Part shown: piece after piece, positions 20,355 through 31,760 of the stretch | Position numbering within the stretch: the stretch's first letter is position 1 | How the letters are laid out: every line of letters starts with the position of its first letter | Source: Thiorhodospira sibirica ATCC 700588 | Lineage (GTDB): Bacteria > Pseudomonadota > Gammaproteobacteria > Ectothiorhodospirales > Ectothiorhodospiraceae | Direction: 5' to 3' | Length of the DNA stretch: 64,000 nt | Assembly: GCF_000227725.2 (NCBI RefSeq) | Contig: NZ_MU255056.1 | Coordinates: 1,672,884-1,736,883 of the forward strand | Position numbers and translations under genes: made by a program | The notes under the pieces: generated by a model | Seen by the model: only the letters and a program-made list of their open reading frames with translations | Database searches by the model: none | Told to the model about the DNA's origin: nothing

Positions 20355-20380
<26 letters not shown>
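18740..20380 (+). CDS. bchB: light-independent protochlorophyllide reductase subunit B
   Basis: Second subunit of the NB component. With the start at ATG 18740 ([15 protein letters not shown]) the cluster-ligand aspartate falls at D36 (HAPQGD), the position known for BchB; this decides the start over an in-frame codon 51 nt upstream. Other motifs: [14 protein letters not shown] near 95, [66 protein letters not shown], and the C-terminal PCP-reductase-type helical domain ([18 protein letters not shown]). The linker before that domain (about residues 460-485) contains an in-frame palindromic repeat (20118-20153) encoding about [11 protein letters not shown]. The stop lies inside bchH. Confidence 0.96.
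20118..20153 (+). repeat. in-frame palindromic repeat unit within bchB
   Basis: GCCTGCCTGCCGCG (20118-20131), spacer ACGTA, CGCGGCGCAGGCAGGTG (20137-20153): an imperfect palindrome of 36 bp. Both arms recur exactly in the bchM-lhaA spacer (25792-25860). Its length is a multiple of three, and it adds 12 residues in a flexible linker. Confidence 0.8.
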
Positions 20381-25062
<4,682 letters not shown>

Positions 25063-25063
<1 letters not shown>

Positions 25064-25779
25064 TGGCTAAGGGTTCATACGAAAAACGGCGCGGCCAGAT
25101 TGAAAATTATTTTGATCGTACCGCCGCCAAGGCGTGGGAGCGCCTGACCTCCAATGCACCTGTCAGCCGGGTACGCGCCACGGTGCGCGCCGGGCGCGAT
25201 GAGATGCGTGCGACGCTACTGAGCTGGCTGCCGGAGGATTTAAACGGGCGGCGGGTGCTGGATGCCGGTTGTGGCACCGGTGCCTTTGCCTTTGAAGCTG
25301 CCCGGCGCGGGGCTGAGGTGGTTGCCATTGATCTGTCACCGACCTTGGTGGATCTGGCACGCGAGCGCATGCCCAAGGATTTGGGGCCGGGATCCATTGA
25401 TTTTCGTGTCGGCGACATGTATGACCCTCATTTAGGTGACTTTGATCATGTTGTTGCCATGGATTCGCTGATTCATTATCAGGTCCATGATACTGTAAGC
25501 GTCTTGGCAGGACTGGCGGCAAATACCCGGCATTCGATGGTGTTTACCTTCGCGCCGAAAACCCCGCTATTGGCAGTCATGCATGTCAGCGGCCGATTAT
25601 TTCCCAGAGGCGATCGTTCGCCCTCGATTGTGCCGGTGGCGGAAAAAAAATTGCGTACCCTGATAACGGAAGAATCACGCATGGGTGGCTGGCGCATTGA
25701 GCGCACCCAGCGCATTCAGCGCGGTTTTTATACCTCACAAGCCCTGGAGATTGTTCGTTTGTCAACTACCCCGCCCTAA
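25063..25779 (+). CDS. bchM: magnesium protoporphyrin IX methyltransferase
   Basis: BchM transfers a methyl group from SAM to the C13 propionate of Mg-protoporphyrin IX, right after Mg insertion. The 238-residue product has the N-terminal KRRGQIENYFDRTAAKAWERL, the SAM motif LDAGCGTGAFAFEAARRGAEV (in pieces LDAGCGTGAFA), DLSPTLVDLARERMP, FDHVVAMDSLIHY and the C-terminal RGFYTSQALEIVR. ATG 25063 overlaps the bchL stop by 1 nt (TGATG). Its last codons lie at the left edge of the inserted element: the stop TAA (25777-25779) is the loop of the hairpin CCGCCC-TAAA-GGGCGG, so the last few residues (STTPP) may be element-derived. Confidence 0.95.
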
Positions 25780-26217
25780 AGGGCGGAGCTTGCCTGCCTG
25801 CCGCGCCGCACCTGCCTGCGCCGCGTGCGTCGCGGCAGGCAGGCGCGGCGCAGGCAGGTGAAAGCAAGCTAGGTTGACCAGCCTAAGCCCGCCTGACCAG
25901 AAAGGTCGAAAGGGGCTACGTGTACAACAGGTCGTTAAGACTCACCGGCAGATGCTTCCTCAGTCTGCCGCTCTGGAAGGTCAGGATCATGCTGACGCAA
26001 GGTAAAACGTCGAAGGTTTTGATCGCCGCGCCAGCGGGAGCCGGTTGTACACATTGGCGAGGGGAGCGAGCCGCAAGGCTCCGTCACCAGGCCCTTACGG
26101 GCAGAGCCTCACGGCCCAGCAGGTGGAAGGCCTGCACCTAACGATTTCCGGCGGCTGCAATACCACAGCCGCTATCCCTCCCCGGCCTGAAGGCTGGGGT
26201 TTCTCGCGGAGGAACTG
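25766..26217 (+). ncRNA. HEARO-like / IscB omega-RNA-like element without iscB
   Basis: A ~450-bp non-coding insert between bchM and lhaA. Stems read directly: CCGCCC/GGGCGG (25771-25776/25781-25786); AGCCC/GGGCT (25886-25890/25913-25917) around GACC/GGTC (25895/25904); long-range GTGTACAAC/GTTGTACAC (25920-25928/26044-26052) enclosing CGGCAGA/TCTGCCG (25946/25964); GAGCC-GCAA-GGCTC (26068-26081); GCCC-TTAC-GGGC (26091-26102); GCAGG/CCTGC (26119/26131); GCGGCTG/CAGCCGC (26151/26166); end hairpin CCCCGGCC-TGAA-GGCTGGGG (26180-26199). The fold, the GAGCGAGCCGCAAGGCTC core and the end hairpin agree with my memory of the HEARO RNA class, the omega-RNA of IscB transposon nucleases. No iscB or tnpB reading frame is present. 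Right end is flush with lhaA ATGA. Confidence 0.65.
25792..25860. repeat. nested palindromic repeat (two units, interleaved arms)
   Basis: Order of arms: A GCCTGCCTGCCGCG (25792-25805), B CACCTGCCTGCGCCGCG (25809-25825), A' (25831-25844, exact reverse complement of A), B' (25844-25860, exact reverse complement of B). The inner B-tgcgt-A' is the inverted form of the unit seen in bchB (A-acgta-B'), so one unit appears to have inserted, in reverse, inside another. As RNA the arms interleave and could form alternative long hairpins. Confidence 0.8.
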
Positions 26218-27654
26218 ATGAGTCAAAAGGCAGCAAACGAGGGTATCACTAATTTCTGGCGTACCATCGGCCCTCGTTTTCTCCCCTTTGCAGATGCGGC
26301 GACCAAGGAACTGCCACTGACGCAGATTCTGCGTCTGTCGCTGTTTCAGATTTCTGTGGGCATGGCGGTGGTGCTTTTGACCGGCACCCTAAACCGGGTC
26401 ATGATTGTCGAGCTGGGCGTGCCCTCATCACTGGTGGCGCTGATGGTTGCCCTGCCTTTGGTCTTTGCCCCTTTTAGAGCCTTGCTGGGCTTTCGCTCCG
26501 ATACGCATCGCTCCAAGCTGGGCTGGCGGCGGGTGCCGTTTATCTGGATGGGCACCATGCTGCAGTTTGGCGGCCTGGCGATTATGCCCTTTGCCTTGCT
26601 GGCACTGTCAGCGGATTATGTCCCCAACTATATCGGTTATACGGGGGCGGCCCTGGCCTTTTTACTGGTAGGGGCGGGTTTTCATACCACCCAGACGGCC
26701 GGGCTTGCGCTGGCAACAGATCTGGCGCCTGAGGAGGTTCGTCCCAGGGTTGTGGCACTGCTGTATGTGATGTTGCTGCTAGGTATGGTCGGCAGTGCCC
26801 TGATCTTTGGCGCCTTGTTGCAGGATTTCAGTGAGGAACGCCTGATCCGGGTGATTCAGGGCGTGGCGGTGGCCACCATGGCATTAAATATTCTCGCGCT
26901 GTGGAAGCAGGAAGGGCGCGATCCCAGCCGTACCCGAGGGAGTGGTCCTCGGCCCAGATTTTCCGAGGCTTGGCAAACCTTTTCTCAGCAGGGTCGTACC
27001 TTGCGGTTTTTAGTGGCAGTCGGTCTGGGAACGGCTGCATTTACGATGCAAGACATTCTCCTTGAGCCTTACGGGGGTGAAATCCTGGGGCTTTCGGTGA
27101 GTGCAACAACAATGCTGACCGCCTTGTTTGCCGGGGGAACCTTGGTTGCGTTCGCCCTGGCAGCAAAAGTGCTCTCCAGCGGCTTTGATCCACACCGTTT
27201 GGCCGCACTGGGGATCTTGGTTGGCGTTGTTGCCTTTTCATTGGTGATCTTTTCGGCACCAATGGATTCTCCCATGTTCTTTCGCATTGGCGCCGCTTTG
27301 ATCGGTTTTGGGGGTGGACTTTTTATTGTCAGCACCCTGATCATTGCCATGGGACTAGTGCATGGGGGACAAAGTGGTCTCGCCTTGGGGGCGTGGGGCG
27401 CGGTGCATGCAACCGCTGCCGGTCTGGGTGTTGCCTTGGGGGGTGCCATTAACGATGCGGTATCCTGGCTTGCCGCACGCGGGTTACTCAGCGCATCCTT
27501 GGATTCGCCAGTAACCGGGTACGCCGTGGTGTATCACCTGGAAATCTTGTTGTTGTTTGCCACCTTGGTTGTAATTGGCCCGCTGGTGCGCTCGGCGCCA
27601 ACGGCCTCATTGCAGCCGCCTTCGAAATTCGGCATCGCCGAGTTTCCTAACTAA
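26218..27654 (+). CDS. lhaA: LhaA/PucC-family light-harvesting complex assembly protein
   Basis: LhaA is a 12-helix major-facilitator-type protein of the BCD (bacteriochlorophyll delivery) family, needed for assembly of the LH1 antenna around the reaction centre. The 478-residue product shows repeated hydrophobic segments, LTGTLNRVMIVELGVPSSLVALM near residue 60, the RALLGFRSDTHRSKLGWRRVPFIWMGT loop (pieces such as FRSDTHRS), GFHTTQTAGLALATDLAPEEVRPR and DILLEPYGGEILGLSV. Its position before puhA is the canonical one. The GGAGGAA ribosome-binding site 5 nt upstream belongs to the right end of the inserted HEARO-like element. Confidence 0.93.
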   Translation: MSQKAANEGITNFWRTIGPRFLPFADAATKELPLTQILRLSLFQISVGMAVVLLTGTLNRVMIVELGVPSSLVALMVALPLVFAPFRALLGFRSDTHRSKLGWRRVPFIWMGTMLQFGGLAIMPFALLALSADYVPNYIGYTGAALAFLLVGAGFHTTQTAGLALATDLAPEEVRPRVVALLYVMLLLGMVGSALIFGALLQDFSEERLIRVIQGVAVATMALNILALWKQEGRDPSRTRGSGPRPRFSEAWQTFSQQGRTLRFLVAVGLGTAAFTMQDILLEPYGGEILGLSVSATTMLTALFAGGTLVAFALAAKVLSSGFDPHRLAALGILVGVVAFSLVIFSAPMDSPMFFRIGAALIGFGGGLFIVSTLIIAMGLVHGGQSGLALGAWGAVHATAAGLGVALGGAINDAVSWLAARGLLSASLDSPVTGYAVVYHLEILLLFATLVVIGPLVRSAPTASLQPPSKFGIAEFPN

Positions 27655-27687
27655 AAAACTTTAGCCTTAAGCTAAGGAGGTTATCTC

Positions 27688-28470
27688 ATGGGAATCGGTT
27701 CTATTACAGAGTATATGGATGTAGGCCAACTGGTGATCTGGACCTTTTGGTTTTTCTTTGCTGCGCTGGTGTATTATCTTCGCATGGAAGACAAGCGTGA
27801 AGGTTATCCGCTGGAAGCTGATCTGCCGGATGCCTCTGGCAAGATTGGCCTCAGAGGGTTTGATTTTCCGCCTATTCCTGCACCCAAAACCTTTTTGCTC
27901 GCCGATGGCGGTACTGTGACGGTACCCAACGACAAGCGTGATACTCGCCCGATTGCCGCTAAACCGGTAGCCCCTTGGCCAGGTGCGCCCCTGCATCCCA
28001 CCGGCAACCCGATGCTGGATGCTGTGGGTCCTGCAAGCTATACCGAGCGTGCGGATGTCCCTGATCTGACCATCGAAAAAGAACCCAAAGTCGTGCCGAT
28101 GCGCTCAGCCAAGGGCTTCTCCATTCATCCCAAAGATCCTAATCCGATTGGCATGACTGTTTTTGGTGCTGATGGTGAAGTCGGTGGCAAGGTCGCGGAT
28201 GTCTGGGTAGATCGTTCCGAGCCGCAGATCCGCTATCTGGAAGTAGAACTGAGCGGCGGAGGTCGTCGTTTGCTGCCGATTTATCTGGCTCGCGTCAATG
28301 CCCGTGGCAAGAAAGTCACCGTGGAATCCATCATGGGCAACCAGTTTGCCAATGTACCACGGACCAAGAGCGGTGGCAGTGTCACCCGTCGTGAAGAAGA
28401 CCGTATCTCGGCCTACTACGCCGGCGGAACCCTTTACGCCAAGCCGATTCGTACGGAGTCCTGGTTGTGA
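27688..28470 (+). CDS. puhA: photosynthetic reaction centre H subunit
   Basis: The H subunit caps the L-M core of the type II reaction centre and controls proton delivery to quinone QB. The 260-residue product has one N-terminal membrane helix (VGQLVIWTFWFFFAALVYYLRMEDKREGYPLE, pieces as quoted in the family: YLRMEDKREGYPL), a conserved GFDFPPIPAPKTF segment, the LDAVGPASYTERADVPDLT stretch (begins near residue 109) and a cytoplasmic PRC-barrel (VGGKVADVWVDRSEPQIRYLE start). A strong AAGGAGG lies 7 nt before the ATG. It follows lhaA by 33 nt and overlaps puhB. Confidence 0.97.
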   Translation: MGIGSITEYMDVGQLVIWTFWFFFAALVYYLRMEDKREGYPLEADLPDASGKIGLRGFDFPPIPAPKTFLLADGGTVTVPNDKRDTRPIAAKPVAPWPGAPLHPTGNPMLDAVGPASYTERADVPDLTIEKEPKVVPMRSAKGFSIHPKDPNPIGMTVFGADGEVGGKVADVWVDRSEPQIRYLEVELSGGGRRLLPIYLARVNARGKKVTVESIMGNQFANVPRTKSGGSVTRREEDRISAYYAGGTLYAKPIRTESWL

Positions 28471-29126
28471 GAGAGCACGAAATAGAGCCGGTCAGAGGTT
28501 TGCCAGAGCCGCTACCAGCAGGGGAAGAGATGCTTTGGCAGGGATCGCCTACCTGGGGTAGTCTTGCCCTTCGCGCCTTTCACGTAAGGAAAGTCGCGAT
28601 CTATTTCGGTTTGCTGGCGATCTGGCGTGCAGCCTATGTGATGAACGACGGCCACCCCTTGGGGGAGGCCGTCATTTCCGCCCTGTGGCTGGTAGTGTTG
28701 GGATTGATCACCATGGGGATTTTATCCCTGCTGGCCTGGGCACATGCCCGGGTCACGGTTTACACCATCACCAACAGGCGGTTGGTGATCCGCTTCGGGG
28801 TGGCCTTTCAGATGATTGTCAATTTCCCGTTTAAGGTGATTGAGTCCGCCTCCCTGAAGACCTATGCCAATGGCAACGGCGATATTCCGCTGATTTTGAC
28901 CAAGGGCCAACGTGCCAGTTACATTCTGTTGTGGCCAAACGTGCGTCCTTGGCAATTTGTCAGGCCGCAACCGATGCTGCGTGGTATTCCCGATGCCACT
29001 GGGGTTGCCAAGATTTTCAGCGAGGCGCTCCAGGCCGATCTTGCGCTGCGTACCGCACAGCAGCCGGCTGAAGCTGAAGTATCAGCCGCAGCCGATGCAG
29101 CTACGCCAGTTAAGGATCAAGTCTGA
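28467..29126 (+). CDS. puhB: photosynthetic complex assembly protein PuhB
   Basis: PuhB is needed for efficient reaction-centre assembly and, indirectly, LH1. The 219-residue product begins with GTG overlapping the puhA stop (GTGA). It shows LPAGEEMLWQGSPTWGSLA near the N-terminus, three hydrophobic segments (about 45-95), the bacterial PH-like stretch VTVYTITNRRLVIRFGVAF and FPFKVIESASLKTYANGNGD, then WPNVRPWQFVRPQPMLRGIPDA. Position directly after puhA is diagnostic. Confidence 0.93.
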   Translation: MREHEIEPVRGLPEPLPAGEEMLWQGSPTWGSLALRAFHVRKVAIYFGLLAIWRAAYVMNDGHPLGEAVISALWLVVLGLITMGILSLLAWAHARVTVYTITNRRLVIRFGVAFQMIVNFPFKVIESASLKTYANGNGDIPLILTKGQRASYILLWPNVRPWQFVRPQPMLRGIPDATGVAKIFSEALQADLALRTAQQPAEAEVSAAADAATPVKDQV

Positions 29127-29130
29127 GCTC

Positions 29131-29601
29131 ATGATGCCTCGCATCTTTGTACAGACCCGCCGATTCATGTCCGAGCCTGCTTTGCGTGCGGCAGCAATGC
29201 TTCTGTTGCTGTGTTGCCTGGCTTTTTTGCAGCTGGCGCACGCAGGGTTTGGCGACGATGAGACCTTGGCCGGACAAAGCCGCGATCTGGTCTTTCAGTC
29301 GCAAGAAGGCGGCGTGCTGGCCATTTATGCCCTGGATGCACAGGGCCACCCTCATTTGATTGAAACCCTGGCCTCGGGTGAAGGAGGCTTTATTCGCGGT
29401 GTTGTGTTCCAGGGCCTGGCACGCGAGCGTAAACGTCAAAACATCGCCATGGATGCGCCGCTACGTCTCAGTGGTGGCAGTGGAGGGCGCTTGCTGCTCG
29501 AAGACACCTTCACGGGTGAAGCCATCAATTTACGGGCGTTTGGACCCAGTAACGCGCAGTCATTTGCCGCGCTATTAAGTGCCGCCCTGACTGTGCACTA
29601 G
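29131..29601 (+). CDS. puhC: photosynthetic complex assembly protein PuhC
   Basis: PuhC helps organise the reaction centre-LH1-PufX type supercomplex. The 156-residue product has one membrane helix near residues 18-38 (LRAAAMLLLLCCLAFLQL) and a soluble part with SRDLVFQSQEGGVLAIYALD, the invariant-like EGGFIRGVVFQGLARERKRQ (starts near residue 86; the GFIRG-x-x-RG-x-x-RxR pattern is typical), PLRLSGGSGGRLLLEDTFTG and FGPSNAQSFAALL. Start: ATG ATG at 29131; either could be used. Usually acsF follows puhC; here puhE follows after 44 nt. Confidence 0.9.
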   Translation: MMPRIFVQTRRFMSEPALRAAAMLLLLCCLAFLQLAHAGFGDDETLAGQSRDLVFQSQEGGVLAIYALDAQGHPHLIETLASGEGGFIRGVVFQGLARERKRQNIAMDAPLRLSGGSGGRLLLEDTFTGEAINLRAFGPSNAQSFAALLSAALTVH

Positions 29602-29645
29602 CCCACGCGGGTCCTTGCGGCCCCCCTTTCTGGCAGAAGTGACGC

Positions 29646-30506
29646 GTGCTTGAATACGGTTTGCCGGTGCTGTTCACCCTCTTTATCTGGTGGTTTAGCA
29701 CCGGATTCATTCTCTATCTTGATGGTTTACCTAAAAAAACCTTTCGCTACAGTCTACTTGGCGCCACGCTAGTGCTGCTGGCGGCGCTGTATGGGCTTGC
29801 TCACAGCGCCCACGATACCAGCATCTTCGCGGCGTATCTGGCCTTTAGCTGTGGTCTGCTGGTCTGGGGCTTTATTGAAATCACCTTTTTAATGGGGGTG
29901 ATTACCGGCCCCAGACGCACACCCTGCCCTGCTCAATGTAGCCAGTGGCAGCGTTTTTGGTATGCGATTCAGGCGATTTTGTATCACGAGCTGGCGATTA
30001 TTGCCTGTGCCGTGCTGATTGCCTGGATGACCTGGGGCGGCGCCAATCAGGTTGGCTTGTGGACCTTCCTCGTCTTGTGGATCATGCGTCAAAGCACCAA
30101 GCTCAATCTTTTTTTGGGCGTGCGCAATCTCGGCGAGGCGATGTTACCCGCACATTTGCAGTACCTTAAAAGCTTTTTTGTCAGAAAGCCCATGAATTTT
30201 TTGTTTCCGGTGTCGGTGACCCTATCCACCATTGTGGCCACCTTGATGCTACAGACCATATGGCTGGCCGAGGCGGGCAGTTTTGAGGCCGTGGCCTTGA
30301 CCTTGGTAGCCACGCTGGTGGTGCTGGCGATTCTGGAACACTGGTTTTTGGTGTTGCCAATTCCCTTTGAGGCGCTGTGGAGCTGGGGGCTGCGCTCCCA
30401 TGAAGAAAGCGCCATCCACGAAGAAGCCACCGATGAGCTGAAAAAAGACCCAGGCAGTCAGGGTGACGCCTTGCGCTGTCGCTCAACGGTCAAACAGGGT
30501 GCCTGA
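29646..30506 (+). CDS. puhE: PuhE-type photosynthesis membrane protein (DUF3623)
   Basis: A 286-residue polytopic membrane protein of the PuhE family, found only in purple photosynthesis clusters and thought to modulate BChl/photocomplex formation. It shows ~7 hydrophobic helices, the N-terminal WWFSTGFILYLDGLP, the WGFIEITFLMGVITGPRRTPCP segment, HELAIIACAVLIAW, LWIMRQSTKLNLFLGVRNL and HLQYLKSFFVRKPMNFLFP, all typical of the family. GTG start at 29646. The tail (about 255-286) is charged and cytoplasmic. The next gene is 94 nt away. Confidence 0.9.
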   Translation: MLEYGLPVLFTLFIWWFSTGFILYLDGLPKKTFRYSLLGATLVLLAALYGLAHSAHDTSIFAAYLAFSCGLLVWGFIEITFLMGVITGPRRTPCPAQCSQWQRFWYAIQAILYHELAIIACAVLIAWMTWGGANQVGLWTFLVLWIMRQSTKLNLFLGVRNLGEAMLPAHLQYLKSFFVRKPMNFLFPVSVTLSTIVATLMLQTIWLAEAGSFEAVALTLVATLVVLAILEHWFLVLPIPFEALWSWGLRSHEESAIHEEATDELKKDPGSQGDALRCRSTVKQGA

Positions 30507-30600
30507 GGGGCTGGATGCGCCAAAAACATAGCCGCACACCCCGCCTTGTCGCTACAATCTCCATTTGCTAAAAAATACACTACATCAGGATACCCTTTGC

Positions 30601-30699
30601 ATGAGTGATCAGAAAAAACCATCCCACACCTTTAAGCAGGTGCGCATTACGCGCAATGGCGGTCGTGTTGTCTATCAACCTGCGGTTGAGGGGGTTTAA
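30601..30699 (+). CDS. 32-residue basic small ORF upstream of bchI
   Basis: Starts ATG with AGGA ~11 nt upstream, begins MSDQKKPSHTF, contains QVRITRNGGRV and ends VYQPAVEGV. The stop TAA lies 2 nt before the bchI ATG, and the bchI ribosome-binding site (GAGGGGG) lies inside this ORF, so translation of the two should be coupled. No membrane helix; strongly basic. Not recognised as any known family. It may be a real microprotein or a leader peptide that tunes bchI translation. Confidence 0.5.
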   Translation: MSDQKKPSHTFKQVRITRNGGRVVYQPAVEGV

Positions 30700-30701
30700 G
30701 T

Positions 30702-31760
30702 ATGTCAGTTCCATTTCCTTTTTCTGCGATTGTCGGGCAAGACGAAATGAAGCTTGCCATCTTGATTGCAGCGGTAGATTCCAAGGTTGGCGGGGTGCTG
30801 GCCTTTGGGGATCGTGGCACCGGCAAATCCACCACCGTGCGGGCGCTGGCGGCCTTATTGCCCAAGATGCGGGTGGTGGTGCATTGCCGTTATGGCTGTG
30901 ATCCGCAGCGTCCGGCGGGATTGTGCGAACTGTGCAAGGGCGGCGGGAAAAAAGGCAGTAAGAAGGACGAAGCCGAGGCCGAGCTGAAAGGGCGTCTGGT
31001 GCAGGTGCCGGTGGTGGATCTGCCCTTGGGTGCCACAGAGGATCGCGTGGTGGGTGCCTTGGATCTGGAACGCGCCCTGACGCAAGGCGAAAAAGCCTTT
31101 GAACCGGGTTTGCTGGCACGCGCCCATCGCGGCTTTCTCTATATTGATGAGGTTAACCTGCTGGAAGATCATCTCGTCGATCTGCTGCTTGACGTGGCGG
31201 CCTCCGGGGAAAATGTGGTTGAGCGTGAAGGGCTGAGTGTGCGCCATCCTGCGCGCTTTGTGCTGATTGGTAGCGGTAACCCTGAAGAAGGCGAACTCAG
31301 GCCGCAGCTGTTAGATCGTTTCGGCCTGTCGGTGGAGGTCAAAACCCCTGAAGATTTGCTTACCCGCATCGAAGTGGTGCGCCGCCGCGATGAATACGAA
31401 AAAGACCCGGAGGCCTTCGCCAACAAATGGAAAAACAAGGATGCCAAATTGCGCCGCCAGATCAGCAATGCGCGTGACCGGCTCGAATCGGTCAAAGTGC
31501 CTGACGCTGCCCTGGAGCGTGCGGCAAGGCTATGCATGAGTCTGGGTACTGACGGCTTGCGCGGTGAGTTGACCCTGGTGCGCGCTGCGCGTGCCTTCGC
31601 CGCCCTGGAAGGCGATGACACCGTAGAAGACAAGCATCTGCGCACCATTGCCCCGCCCGCGCTGCGTCACCGTCTGCGCCGCAACCCGCTCGATGATGCC
31701 GGTTCGGGAACCCGCGTAGCCCGTGCCATTGAGGAGTTATTTGGTTCCCATGACGCCTGA
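30702..31760 (+). CDS. bchI: magnesium chelatase ATPase subunit I
   Basis: BchI is the AAA+ ATPase ring that, with BchD, drives Mg insertion by BchH. The 352-residue product has Walker A GDRGTGKS (36-43), the insertion VHCRYGCDPQRPAGLCELC with family cysteines, VVDLPLGATEDRVVGALDLE, Walker B GFLYIDEVNLLEDHLVD, GSGNPEEGELRPQLLDRFGL (sensor 1 / arginine finger) and the C-terminal GLRGELTLVRAARAFAALEG (sensor 2). It overlaps bchD by 11 nt. Confidence 0.97.
   Translation: MSVPFPFSAIVGQDEMKLAILIAAVDSKVGGVLAFGDRGTGKSTTVRALAALLPKMRVVVHCRYGCDPQRPAGLCELCKGGGKKGSKKDEAEAELKGRLVQVPVVDLPLGATEDRVVGALDLERALTQGEKAFEPGLLARAHRGFLYIDEVNLLEDHLVDLLLDVAASGENVVEREGLSVRHPARFVLIGSGNPEEGELRPQLLDRFGLSVEVKTPEDLLTRIEVVRRRDEYEKDPEAFANKWKNKDAKLRRQISNARDRLESVKVPDAALERAARLCMSLGTDGLRGELTLVRAARAFAALEGDDTVEDKHLRTIAPPALRHRLRRNPLDDAGSGTRVARAIEELFGSHDA

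Noticed and set aside
25920..26141. 73-codon plus-strand frame within the bchM-lhaA element
   Set aside because: The region is dominated by RNA stems; the product has no recognisable similarity and no Shine-Dalgarno site.
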